This document shows positions 1-10,599 of a DNA stretch of 64,000 bases, piece by piece. Origin of the DNA: Phymorhynchus buccinoides (Eukaryota > Mollusca > Gastropoda > Neogastropoda > Raphitomidae); assembly GCA_017654935.2 (NCBI GenBank), contig CM065711.1, positions 24,719,056 through 24,783,055 on the forward strand, read 5' to 3'. The notes beneath the pieces were generated by a model. The model worked only from the letters and a program-made list of their open reading frames with translations, did no database searches and was not told the origin of the DNA. The first letter of the stretch is position 1. Every line of letters starts with the position of its first letter. The translations under genes and the position numbers were made by a program.

Positions 1-92
<92 letters not shown>
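1..92. repeat. (CT)n followed by (CA)n microsatellite
   Basis: About 70 bases of pure TC dinucleotide run directly into about 22 bases of CA. It sits at the window edge, so the true left end is not visible. Confidence 0.95.
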
Positions 93-93
<1 letters not shown>

Positions 94-226
94 TTTCGAT
101 ATTTTCTAAGGTGGGATGGTTATTTGTACATGTATAGATCTTTCTCATGTTAATTAAACCAACGCTCAATCAATATGCATGCTTTCTTGTTCTTGCTAGT
201 GTTGTGCTAATGTTTGTTTGTTTGCT

Positions 227-333
<107 letters not shown>

Positions 334-425
334 ACCAACCAAGCATATCTAATAATGACCGTTTCGACCATTTTTGTTTGTATTATTTCATATGGTTTTA
401 TAGATAGGTAGTTCGTTAGTTAGTT

Positions 426-480
426 TGTGTGTGTGTGCGTGTGCGTGCGTGTGTGCGTGCGTGCGTGCGTGCGTGCGTGG
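426..480. repeat. (GT/GCGT)n microsatellite
   Basis: GT units pass into GTGC tetranucleotide units, an alternating purine-pyrimidine tract. Confidence 0.9.
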
Positions 481-544
481 GTGTAAATTAATGCATATAT
501 ATAAGGAGTTGTTTTTCCGACTTTGCATTTTTAGTTAAAATAAG

Positions 545-584
<40 letters not shown>
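545..584. repeat. (TA)n microsatellite
   Basis: About 20 perfect TA units, followed by a T-rich tract to about 620. Confidence 0.9.
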
Positions 585-588
<4 letters not shown>

Positions 589-818
589 TCTTTTTTTTCT
601 TCTTTTTTTTTTCTTCTTCTTTAACAGATGTTTTGAGTTTTCACTCACAATTCAAATATAAAAGGTGTGCGTTATTTAGAAGTTGCCAGTGTTGATATTG
701 AAAAAGTTGGCTTTTACCAACGAAAATTTTATCAGAGAATATATTTTTTTAAATGAAACTGTGTTTTTGTGTCTTTTATAATTTTACTCATATATATATA
801 TATAGCCTGAAAGAAAAA

Positions 819-1451
819 CTGAAGGACTGAAAAGTTAGTGCATTTGAAATGCAGAATAGTTTGCTTTAATAAAGCTTTTCTGAGTCCAATGTCTTTATTT
901 GTGAACCTCAGAAACAAAACCAGTTAGCGTTAACTTTGAGTAATGTTCCGTGTTCAAAAAATAAAAAAATAAATTAAAGAAATAAAAAATATATAAATTG
1001 TGCTGATTTACTTTTTCTCCCAATGGGGGAGGGACAGTGCCTTATGCAAAGACAGCTGTTTCGACCTAAGAGAAGGTCACATCAGTTTGCATGATCGGCC
1101 TGCAATTTGACTGTCCAGTGGATGCCAACCCGAGCAAAAAAGACATTCTACAAGAGAATGGTGTCCTCTTTGCATCAAATCGAAAATCCATAATAAAAGC
1201 AAACCAGCACAAAGTTAAACCAGAAATAGTAAAAATCTTATGAAAATCTTATGTGAAATGAACAAAATAATAATGTCCTGAAATTTTAATTTCAAAACAT
1301 AATAGACATGACTAGGGAGGGCTAACTACTGAGATGGTATCCAAATTAAGGATACAAATAGCATGAAAGAAAAATCTCAGTGAATAGCCAGCTCCTACCC
1401 CTACTCTGAAGGACTGAAAAGTTAGTGCATTTGAAATGCAGAATAGTTTGC
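819..1451 (-). mobile_element. Hammerhead-bearing repeat, family A (copy 1), one unit plus partial second unit
   Basis: The segment starting CTGAAGGACTG at about 819 returns at about 1405, so the unit is near 586 bp and a second unit is cut off at 1451 by a TA-rich tract. The same sequence occurs at 16241-16900 and at 54923-55593. On the minus strand each unit carries a hammerhead motif. There is no coding capacity. Head-to-tail units with one ribozyme per unit resemble animal retrozymes and the long terminal repeats of Penelope-like elements. The assignment to either is inference. Confidence 0.75.
1044..1092 (-). ncRNA. Hammerhead ribozyme motif HHR1, altered core
   Basis: Read on the minus strand, stem I strands ATGCAAA and TTTGCAT (1086-1092 and 1044-1050) pair perfectly over 7 bp. 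Stem II can form five pairs. CGAAAC and the GTC cleavage triplet are present. The conserved CTGATGAG box reads CTGATGTG (1078-1085), so the A9 position of the core is U. That position is needed for the core fold in known hammerheads, so this copy is probably inactive. Confidence 0.75.
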
Positions 1452-1571
1452 ATATATATATAATATATATATAATTCAATATAAAGAACTTGGTATCTTG
1501 ATGTATTTTCCAAAAAGCATAGAGAGCTAGTTTAGTTTTTCCTCCTTTTTTAGGGGAGGCAAGACTGCCCA

Positions 1572-1616
1572 GTCTATGACAGCTGTTTCGATCCATAAGG
1601 ATCTCGTCAGGTGAAC
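1572..1616 (-). ncRNA. Hammerhead ribozyme HHR2, intact core
   Basis: On the minus strand: CTGACGAG (1603-1610), a 4-bp stem II of ATCC/GGAT closed by TTAT, then CGAAAC, then a minimal stem III (ACAGCTGT, two pairs with a four-base loop or eight pairs as a dimer), and the GTC triplet with predicted cleavage between 1578 and 1577. N7 is C, which the CUGANGA consensus allows. Stem I (GTTCAC with ATAGAC) is weak, with two mismatches and one wobble. The very short stem III is the form known from Penelope-like elements and animal retrozymes. Confidence 0.8.
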
Positions 1617-2095
1617 ACAGCATTGGGAATTTGTCACCTCAACACCAAGGTCCTTCCACAGTGGGAAGGTTTTCCCTGTTGTATATTAGCACACAAAAAA
1701 GAAGCCAAACCAGCACTCAGATATAACAATAAAACTAAGAATCTTAGATAAAAAGGTGAACATAAAAATGTTCCAAAGCTAAAATGTGAAAAGATAAACG
1801 ACACGACCAGAGAGGGCCAGCAACTGAGATGGTGTCCAAAAGGATAAAAATAGATTTGAAATAAAATCTCAGTATACTGCTGTGCACCGTGCCTCTGATC
1901 TAAAGAATGAAAGTTAGAGCATTTAAAATGCAAAACTAGTAAAATTGGATAAAAATGGTTGTCCAAATGTCTTTATAATCGAACATTAGAATCAACACCA
2001 GTTACAAGAACTTGGTATCTTGATCTAGTTTATAAAAAACATAGAGTGCTAGTTTACTTTTTCCTTCTTTTATAGGGGAGGCAAGACAGAGCCCA

Positions 2096-2140
2096 GTCCA
2101 TGACAGCGGTTTCGATCCATGAGGATCTCGTCAGGTGAAC
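2096..2140 (-). ncRNA. Hammerhead ribozyme HHR3, intact core
   Basis: Minus strand, same family as HHR2: CTGACGAG (2127-2134), stem II ATCC/GGAT closed by TCAT, CGAAAC, stem III ACCGCTGT and the GTC triplet, with cleavage predicted after the base at 2102. Stem I (GTTCAC with ATGGAC) pairs at five of six positions including one G-U, better than HHR2. It lies 524 bp from HHR2 on the same strand. Confidence 0.8.
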
Positions 2141-2142
2141 AC

Positions 2143-2185
2143 GGCCTTTTTATCCTTTTGGACACCATCTCAGTTGCTGGCCCAT
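2143..2185 (+). repeat. Inverted fragment of the family B unit
   Basis: Sequence here, including TTTTTATCCTTTTGG and GGACACCATCTCAGTTGCTGG, is the reverse complement of 1815-1855 inside the preceding family B unit. It begins two bases after the HHR3 stem I. Confidence 0.75.
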
Positions 2186-2818
2186 TACAATAAAATGTTT
2201 TTTATGTTTAAAGTTCATTCAGATAATGCACCACAATACCCTTCTAACTTCATCCACACAGCAACGCAACGTTACAATTCAACAAAACATAGTACCTCGT
2301 GTCCGTATCGACATATTCAAGGTATTTTCTTCCCATGTCTATCAAAGCCGGCTAATCATTACAAACTTTTAAACTACTTGTATGGACATTTCTTCTTGAG
2401 GACGATACGCCGTCACAATAAGTTACTATACTATAACTATGCTATGTGTGCCATCGATTTTAGTATAGGCATAAAAGTATAGAAACATTTCTAATGAGCT
2501 GTTCTATTACAGCACTATAGACCTATTGTTATTTGATTGACTTATTGTGTTTATGTTATTCAGTTTTATTTATTTTTTTAACATTTCCTTTGATGTGTCC
2601 ATCTATGTACTGATTTGTGTATTTTAAAATTATCACTTTATAATTATTATGATTAATCATCTTCCCAATTATGTAGCGTCTTGTTAGGGTTTTTTCCCTA
2701 TAAAACTTAAATTTTGATGCCTTCACCACCATGTATGCCAATAATTATTTGTTTACCTTTTTGTTTTACTCTTAGGCTCCCTCTCTTTCTCTCTATCTAT
2801 ATATATCTCTCTCTCTCT

Positions 2819-2858
<40 letters not shown>

Positions 2859-3000
2859 TTTGATGCCACCTTGCTATATTGCATTCTTTCTATTTTATTC
2901 TTTTCATTAATTAATGTTTTGGTCGATTATGCTTTACGTCCTCCTGCTCTTAAAAAGAACATATGGGACATTAGTTATTTATAAAGTTGTGGGGATGGGG
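2186..3000. other. No gene recognised; AT-rich DNA with a CT tract
   Basis: No protein family, exon pair or RNA gene was recognised. A (CT)n tract broken by TATC and a C run lies at about 2774-2856. Confidence 0.6.
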
Positions 3001-3897
3001 GGGGGAGAGAGAAAAAATATTTAAGTATTTTTAATAAAGTTTTTGTTTTTATTTAAATAAAGTTGAAGTGCCATGGCTCGTATTAATTTGACCCGTTAAC
3101 TAGCTGGCTAGTGGTTATGATTTTTATTTAGGTATAAAACTTATAATAAGATTGTATTTTGAGCATCATCAGATTAACATTTTCAGGACCACCAATTAAA
3201 ATGAATTCAAAAAATGTTTAAAAATCATTTAAGGTCTGCCCTACGAAGAGGGCGCGTTTATTTACACAATATACTTTATTTTTATTTTCAAAAAAGGTTA
3301 AAAGAACTGTACATCTAATCTTTGACTTCGTGACTACAGGTGTCACGAGCCAAAGACCATTTTTATACTGAAACCAATACAGTGTTAAAAGTTTTAAATG
3401 GGTCCCTGTTGGATTTAGTTAAAAAGTTATTAAGTTTTTTAAACCTGGGACTCTAAAAGGCGCAAACAAATGAGGCCGAGTCCTGGTAAACCTAGTTAAG
3501 AGATGGGGCATTTTTACAGGGGGAAAAAACAGGTCAAACGGGGGGGGGGAGAAAAAGACTCCAGTCTCTCCTCCCCTCCACCCGCCAAACCTGGAGTCTA
3601 ACAGGGATTAAATGTTTTATAATATTTGGTTCATTACTTACATTTATAAAAATAGTTATTAAAAGGCTGCGATTCCTACATGTTTGGCCGGGGGGAGGGA
3701 GGGAGAGGGACCCCTCCTCCCCGGAACAAACAGAGGCAGGTCGTCGCGAACAGAGTCCTTACGCGGGGGGACTCTGAAGCTTATTTACGTTTAAGCTAGA
3801 CGCGACTACGGAGCGGGTTAAGAACAATCTAGATTTATTTATCTTTGTTAAAAAGTTAGTTTTAAGAGACGGGCCTTTTGTGATTTACTTTAGCCTA
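3001..3897. other. No gene recognised; possibly 3' region of the adjoining LINE
   Basis: The stretch lies downstream of the LINE C-terminus on its coding strand and could be its 3' untranslated region, but no poly(A) or short tandem tail clearly marks an end. G-rich runs occur at 2995-3010, 3540-3550 and 3690-3720. Confidence 0.4.
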
Positions 3898-4128
3898 TCA
3901 AAAGTGACGGCCGAGGGGTGTCTGCCTGAGGGTCTCTGCCAGCCATACGGCTGGGGACCATCCTTCCGACCCCTTAGTGAGAATGTCTTTTTTAGTGTAT
4001 TGAATATTGTGTAATTTCAATTTATCTAGTAGTTCTTTAAGTTCTATTTTTATTTGTACGCATGGGTTGAAGAGATGGTTTACGTTCAATGCCTCATTGC
4101 ATTTACATATTATTGTTGCAAATTTACA
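3898..4128 (-). pseudogene. LINE C-terminal tail
   Basis: After the stop the homologous tail continues as CKFATIICKCNEALNVNHLF..C, resembling the Cys/His cluster found after RNase H in this kind of LINE, then a short Lys/Leu-rich end. Weak evidence on its own; placed by its position. Confidence 0.55.
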
Positions 4129-5230
4129 TCATTCTGATTCTGTTCTTAGTCTGAAGATTGTTGATTGTAAAGATCGTTGTATGTTAGGGAATAGGCCTTG
4201 AAAAACTATCTTATGATCTTGTGGATGCGTTTTAGTGTATTCTTTTAGCTCTTCTGCCCATTCCTGAAAAGCTGATGTTTTTAATTTTGCCTTTGCTTCT
4301 TTGATGGATAACTTTATGTTTATTTTTGTCCCAGCATGGCCCTGGGCTGCTTGTTTTGCAGCCCTGTCTGCTTGGTCATTACCTTTTATTCCTGTGTGGG
4401 ACGGAATCCATATTATTTGTAGGTTTGTTCCTTTTATTTTAATACAATGTAGCAGTAAATTAATGTCACTTATCACTTCAGATCTGTTTGTTGTTTCACT
4501 TTGAATAGCTTGGATCGAAGATAGTGAATCTATAAAAAATAGTCACGTTAATTGGTGGGTTTGGTAAACTATTTATATAGCTGCAGGCCTCTAACAGGGC
4601 CCATAGCTCAGCACTAGAGATTGACAAATAATCATTTAATTGAAATGATTTAACTATATTGAGTGAGGGGATGGCAAAAGCACATCCGATCTTATTATCA
4701 ATTTTAGAGCCATCAGTAAAAATTTGCATGTAGTGTCTTAAACCAGGAACTTTTTGTTTGGCTGCGGCACCAATTATATTTATATCTTGTTTAGAGTATT
4801 GCTCGTGTAAGATTACATCAAAAATGGTTTCCTCCCTTTCCCACGTAGGGAAGGTGGTTACCGGGTGAGGGGTAATGTCCTTTAGTTCGAGATTTGCTTT
4901 ATCAAATAGGCTTTTTGAGTAACTAATTATGTCTTTTGTTTTTAAGTATAAAAGAGGTTGTTTCTTTTGTAAATTTGAGTAGTCCAAGGAGGGTTCGTAT
5001 ATATCCATTATAAATTCTTGGTCTGTCTCTGATTTTACCGCGTACCATCTGATGATGAATTTGGCACAGTTTAACTTTATAAGGTTTTCGAGTGGCAGCC
5101 ATCCTACATCTCTGTAAACCAATTTATTGATCGCGTAGGATGGTATTCCTAGGGCTACTTTGAGTGCTCTACACTCTATTGATTGCAGCCGTTGTACCTG
5201 GTCTTTACTTAGGGAGTGGAAAACTTCCAT
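4129..5230 (-). pseudogene. LINE thumb/connection and RNase H domain, frameshifted
   Basis: The frame 4496-5230 runs through the connection region to FTDGSKIDNKIGCAFAI and ISSAELWALLEA, holding the first Asp and the Glu of the RNase H active site. A one-base shift at about 4535 is followed in another frame by FIDSLSSIQAI (third active-site Asp) and IIWIPSHTGIKGNDQADRAA (final His and Asp). All four catalytic positions are present but in two frames. A stop follows near 4129. Confidence 0.85.
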
Positions 5231-6594
5231 TCCGTAAGTTAGTCTGCTTCTTACTAAAGCACCAACTAAATGGGTTAAAAATTGGGGGTATTTTTCCCAT
5301 TGTTCTGTTGAAATGTTTTTTTATGAAACCTATTGCCTGGTTGGCTTTCTTAATTAAGTATGTAATATGTTCATTCCAATTGAGGTTTGGAGTTAGGGTT
5401 ACTCCTAAAAATTTACTTTGGGGCTCTGTTGTTTCACGTTCCCCAGAATGTCTAGAGTTATATTTGTTGTTTTTAGGTTTGCGAAAACCATAAAATGACA
5501 CTTATCATATGATAGCATAAAGCCATTCTCCTCAAGATAAGTTGCTATGTCAGTTGTATTCTTTTGGTGACTTTTATAGAACTTATGAAAGGTTCTGCTT
5601 TTAGCATTAGCTTTGCACGCGGACGTCCATATTGCAATGTCGTCCGCGTACATTGAAATTTTAGATAGTTGAAGTGGGGTCAGGTTTATATCATGTAACA
5701 TGATGTTAAAAAATATTGGGGCGACTATGCTTCCCTGAGGTACGCCCATATCCAGATTGTGTGATGTTGAAAAAGAGTTTCCTACTTTGACTTTCATCCT
5801 GCGATTTTCTAAAAATGTTTTTATAAAATTGAACATGTTGCCCTCTATACCGAGCTTGCTTATTTTTTGTAGCAGCCACCCATGCCAGACCGTGTCGTAG
5901 GCCCCTTTGATGTCGAAGAAGGTGGCCAGAACCTTCCTCTTTCGGGTGAATGCCTTTCTGACATGGGAGGCTAACTTGACTACTTGCTCAATACAGCTTC
6001 TATGTTTACGAAATCCTGCTTGAAAAGGGGGTAAAATATTATTTTTTTGTAAAAAATATTCCAATCGTTGTTTAACGATTTTTTCGTATATCTTCCCCAG
6101 GTGGGGGGTGAGGGAGATGGGCTTTTTGGGTTCCGTCTCGGTTTTCCGGGTTTCGGGATACCCACCACCTGTGCCTCTTTCCAGGCCTGTGGCACCTCCC
6201 CCCTCACCCAACATCTAGAGTAAAAGTTATGAATAATTTTCAAATATGATTGGGGTAATTTTTTTATTATTCCATAGGAGATTGGATCTTCTCCTATAGC
6301 TTTTTTCACTTTCTTTGTTAATCTTAGGGCTCTGGCAAGCTCGGTAAAGGTGAGTGGTGCATTGATTACGTCATTGTTATTATTTGACTTTTCAATTGTT
6401 GGTATTTTGGCTCTTCTGTTTTGTTCATGTTGTGGGAGAGACTTAGATTGACTTGCACTAGCAACAGTTTCTGCTAGGGTGTTAGCTGTTTCTTGATTGT
6501 TTGTAGTGAGTTTTTCGTTCTTGTTAAATACTCTGGTTTTCCTTAAACATCCTTTTAATTTTAACTTTTTTAGTTTCTTCCAGGCCTTTCCCAA
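5205..6594 (-). pseudogene. LINE reverse transcriptase domain, frameshifted
   Basis: The N-terminal linker and RT start (AQVVGIPKPGK) are in the frame covering 5980-6594. The frame then shifts near 6100, and the next part carries ISLTPHLGKIYEKIV, FDIKGAYDTVWH, MGVPQGSIVAPIFFNI and the catalytic MYADDIAIW box (frame 5405-6214). A further shift near 5420 leads into LGVTLTPNLNWNEHI and the thumb (5205-5501). The catalytic aspartates of motifs A and C are all retained, so the breaks look recent relative to sequence decay. Confidence 0.85.
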
Positions 6595-6872
6595 ATCTGT
6601 ATGATTCGTAATTGTTTAGTCCGTAAAGTATTCTAATTTGGCCTTTGCTACCATCTTTTTACTGTATTTTTCAGCTATTTTTTTATCATCAAAGTGTTCT
6701 GTTGTTGGAAATTTATTAAATATGTTGCTTTTTTTGGTGTTTGTTTGTAACTGCTTCTGCACACTCTCTGTTCCACCAGGGGTTATTTCCTAGCTACTGA
6801 CCACTCTGCCCCGTCAGCTATCTATGTGTGTCTTTAACGCACGTTCTGTTGGCCCCGCCACCAAGCGATCAG

Positions 6873-7350
6873 CCATATCGATGGCTTAGAGTCAAACTGG
6901 ATTAACTTCAGATAGTCCATTTTTTGATTATTACAGAAACAAATGCGGGAAAAAATACTCTTTTTTGTCCCAAAGTTTCGTTTTGATATCTTAATAAATA
7001 AAAAAGATATAAACGTTGTTCTCTTTTGACTCAAAAATAAATCAACTTTTTTTTTGGAGTCAAACAAGATTAACTTCAGACGGTCTGCTTTGACTCCAAA
7101 ATCACAAGACATTTTAGTCTAATTTTGAGTCAAACCGGGCTATGTTACAAATAAATGAGTTTGACTCAAAATATTTGACTCGAAAAGTGGGCAACATTTT
7201 CAGTAAAAATCAGACAAAATATAAATAATCCTTTTTGATACAAAAATTATTGTTAATATCAGTACTTTTATTTTGAGTCAAATTCGGACATTTTACAGAT
7301 AACCTGGTTGTTTCTTGTAACAAACCTGTGTTGATTTTGGAGTCAAAACC
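6873..7350. repeat. TCAAA-rich dispersed repeat (copy in block A)
   Basis: The segment opens with CATATCGATGGCTTAGAGTC and then contains many GAGTCAAA or GACTCAAA phrases spaced through AT-rich DNA. The same opening and phrases occur at 21226-21600 and, inverted, at 50095-50475, so it is a repeat family and not a gene. Confidence 0.7.
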
Positions 7351-7497
7351 GGACAATTCATGTTTGTGTGTCCGCATGCGTACGTGTGCACGTGCGTTTA
7401 TTGCATGTGTGCATGCGCTTCGGTGTGCGCGCGTGTACGTGTGTGTGAAATCTTGATTAGTCACAATGTTAGTCTCATAACCTCTATCACTCATACA

Positions 7498-7997
7498 NNN
7501 NNNNNNNNNNNNNNNNNNNNNNNNNNNNNNNNNNNNNNNNNNNNNNNNNNNNNNNNNNNNNNNNNNNNNNNNNNNNNNNNNNNNNNNNNNNNNNNNNNNN
7601 NNNNNNNNNNNNNNNNNNNNNNNNNNNNNNNNNNNNNNNNNNNNNNNNNNNNNNNNNNNNNNNNNNNNNNNNNNNNNNNNNNNNNNNNNNNNNNNNNNNN
7701 NNNNNNNNNNNNNNNNNNNNNNNNNNNNNNNNNNNNNNNNNNNNNNNNNNNNNNNNNNNNNNNNNNNNNNNNNNNNNNNNNNNNNNNNNNNNNNNNNNNN
7801 NNNNNNNNNNNNNNNNNNNNNNNNNNNNNNNNNNNNNNNNNNNNNNNNNNNNNNNNNNNNNNNNNNNNNNNNNNNNNNNNNNNNNNNNNNNNNNNNNNNN
7901 NNNNNNNNNNNNNNNNNNNNNNNNNNNNNNNNNNNNNNNNNNNNNNNNNNNNNNNNNNNNNNNNNNNNNNNNNNNNNNNNNNNNNNNNNNNNNNNNN
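7498..7997. other. Assembly gap of exactly 500 N
   Basis: A fixed-length run of N marks a scaffold join of unknown true size. Reading frames through it have no meaning. Confidence 0.99.
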
Positions 7998-9130
7998 TGT
8001 GCATGGTGTCTCTGTAATCTTAAATAAATGGAATTATACTTGTGTTTGCAAGTGTCTGCGAATGAAGACAGACAGACGACGGACAGAGAAATAATTAAAA
8101 AAAGGATGGTTTACTTCAGAACAAACCACCATGTGTGCAGAAATTATTACATCTTTTAACAACTAAGACTGTAAGTCCCTCTACTAGGAAGAGGAGTGCA
8201 GGAACAACGATGAGAAAGTCCTCCCTCCCCCCTCGCACTTCCCACCCCTGCCACTTTTTATAAAGAAAGCGATCACCAACATTTGATAAAACAAGAAACT
8301 AACTTTTCAAATCCGAAGTCCATTGTGCTTCCTGAAGGTGAAGGAAAATTCCTGGCAGAATCACACCCGCCTCCTCTGAAAATAACATAAAAATCATATA
8401 ATAATTCAGTAATTAGGTTGGCTTTTGTAACCATAAGGTCCATGGGACTGGTAGCATGACAAAATCAATAAGTCCTTTCACAACCAAAAAGTCCATTTGT
8501 TTCTTCCCCGTAAACCTATCCTTAGCTGCGGAAGTAAAGCTTGAGTATACTTTACTCTGCGTAGTCAAAAGTCCCTGAGATCTCTCACAATCGTTTTTTC
8601 CGGGGTGCACTTGGGAACACAGTGTGTAACCCACTTGAAACAACTTCGAATCTATTTTTTGTCCAAAAGTCTCCTAGATTTTTTGTGTCTGACCTCTTGT
8701 TCAAATTTAAACGAAAAGCAGGTGAACCGTTAATATTCTTGCCTTCAATTTGAAATTAAAAACTGAACTGGTTACCTTGAAACAATCACAACTAACCGGA
8801 CTGACTGGTAGGAAAAATGATCAGTCCTCAGAAAATCAATGAGTCTGGGACTGAAAACTGGCCTAGATCCTAACTCCCTGCATATATCACTTCAAACTTA
8901 TGCCAAAATAGTAAATTGTTCATTGTTTCACAAAAACATATGACTGCCCTGTATCACCACTTTGTACTGACACTTACAAGTGAACACACAGAGGGTGAGA
9001 AGGGAGAAAGATGTGTGGGGGGAGGAGGGGGGGGAGAGCATAACACATTGTATGTTTACTCTCTCCTCTTAGAAGAAGAGAGAGCATACAAACTGTAATG
9101 TTTACTCTCCTCTCCTCTATGAAACATACA
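7998..9130. other. No gene recognised; mirrors about 62800-63935
   Basis: Apart from the counterpart of the possible terminal exon (about 8300-8378, minus strand), nothing was recognised. The counterpart carries three single-base indels relative to the right arm, which change its middle residues. The stretch 8400-8880 holds several loosely repeated GACTGA/AGTCC phrases. Confidence 0.5.
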
Positions 9131-9162
9131 ATCTCTCTCTTCTCTCTCTCTCTCTCGCTCCT

Positions 9163-9212
<50 letters not shown>
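9130..9212. repeat. (CT)n microsatellite
   Basis: CT units with CTTCT and CGCT interruptions. The mirror at about 62690-62790 is (GA)n with different interruptions. Confidence 0.9.
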
Positions 9213-9215
<3 letters not shown>

Positions 9216-9564
9216 TCTTTCCCTCTCAGTGAGAAAGGAAGGATGTGAAAAAAGCATTTTAATCTCTAACTTTGTTCATTAATGGGTTATCAACTAATTG
9301 TGACTACATGAATGCTGGCAAAGAGAAGGAGGTGATCAGGGAGACTTTAAAGCCTTTCAACGTCCAGCCATTTTTCAGCAAACCTTTCATTTAACTGCAC
9401 TGGATAGGAAAATATTTGGTTTCTGCAAAATTGGGAATTCTGTCTGACTCATACCATAGGGCATGTTAATAATCTCCCACAAATTAGGACAAAGACGTCC
9501 TCATTTGATGACTTTTGTTTAAGTGTGGTTAAATCATGTGATGCAACAAAAAAGGTTAAACAAC

Positions 9565-9736
9565 CTGTGGTAAAGTCTGAAACTGGTTGGAAGATCCCTG
9601 TGGCATACAGCACAGACTCTTCCCCTATGTCCCGATAAAGCCCCGGTGACCGTCACTCTGTGATATGGGATCCTGTTCTACTCTGTGGCATCTGTACTTC
9701 TATTCTGTGCTGAACTGGGTAATGGCTGCTGTGACC
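9565..9736 (-). pseudogene. Left-arm copy of the 174-nt exon, disrupted
   Basis: It pairs with 62156-62329. Acceptor (AACAG) and donor (CAG then GT) are kept, but the length is 172 nt, not 174, and at least six small indels (for example CCACAGAGTAG against CCACCAGAGGTAG) break both open frames seen in the right arm. The scatter of short indels looks more like unpolished long-read error or local decay than selected sequence. Confidence 0.6.
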
Positions 9737-10256
9737 CTGTTTAATATAGCATCAACATGTTAAACAAAACACTCTTTACTGGGAGTTAACAAAAGCTTTG
9801 TTACAAGATACATTTTTACTGAGAGTTAACAAAAGTGTTGTTACAAGATAAGCATATCTGCTTGCATACTTAGTACGGAAAACATTCATAAATCTCATTG
9901 CACTTTATTTAACTTTTTCTAGTGTAAAGGATCATTAGCGACTGGTATCGATCTTGCCACTTGTAGCCTGACAGTCGCCAGCAATAATTGCAACAGCTAT
10001 ATTCAGTTACTACATGCAGCAATTGCAGAGTACATGTACTGGGAGAATGTTAAAACATCTGTAGTTTTCCCTCTTGTGATGTAAGAACAACAGAACACAA
10101 ACAACTTTGAAAATACAACAATTGTACAGTTTGGGTTCTTCCCCTTTAATTGATAGATTAATACAGCTTAGCACGTATTATTGACAAGAAAAAAATAAAG
10201 TGAGAGATAATATGATAGATTCATATTTATTATATAATATTAATCTAATAATATAT

Positions 10257-10309
10257 AGAGAGAGAGAGCGGAGAGAGAGACGAAGAGAGAGGGGAGAGAG
10301 AGAGCAGAG

Positions 10310-10340
<31 letters not shown>
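10257..10340. repeat. (GA)n microsatellite
   Basis: GA units interrupted by CGG and ACG. It mirrors 61598-61690. Confidence 0.9.
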
Positions 10341-10341
<1 letters not shown>

Positions 10342-10599
10342 TGTTAAAATACGAATCAAAACTTAAATGCCTGCCAATTTAGGGACAAGCAGTTCAAAAT
10401 CATAATCAAACGTCATTCTTCATTTACTACACAAAGACACACACACATGCTCAACAAAAGGAGAACAAGTGCAACGCTGAACGGCTGCAAAGTCCCCTCG
10501 CAGCATCGCCGAGCTACTCCGAAATCGGAATGTGTCGGCTGTACACATACATAAAAACGCATGAAAACAGCACGTAACTACATACGAACGCATGAAAAC

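Larger units (their letters stand above)
1484..2140 (-). mobile_element. Hammerhead-bearing repeat, family B, tandem units of about 522-524 bp
   Basis: The phrase AAGAACTTGGTATCTTGAT occurs at 1484 and again at 2006, and the hammerhead cores lie 524 bp apart, so one full unit lies between two ribozymes. The unit shares blocks with family A: the GGGGGAGG/GGGGAGGC stretch before the ribozyme, a block like ATGTCTTTAT...ACCAGTTA, and the 3' GAAAGTTAG...GCATTT block. The families are therefore related. No open frame of interest is present. Two ribozymes flanking one unit is the arrangement that lets a transcript self-cleave to a unit-length RNA. Confidence 0.75.
3898..6805 (-). mobile_element. 5'-truncated, frameshifted non-LTR retrotransposon with RT and RNase H
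   Basis: Read on the minus strand, domains appear in the order post-endonuclease linker, reverse transcriptase, RNase H, C-terminal cysteine region. The first recognisable residues are NNPWWNRECAEAV near 6800, the motif that follows the apurinic endonuclease domain in many LINEs; the endonuclease is absent, so the copy is 5' truncated. Several frame changes and stops split the protein, so it is dead. RNase H after RT places it among RNase H-carrying lineages such as the I group; the exact clade was not resolved. Confidence 0.85.

Noticed and set aside
7210..8094. Long open frames through the first gap
   Set aside because: They are mostly unknown residues from N and have no coding evidence on either side.
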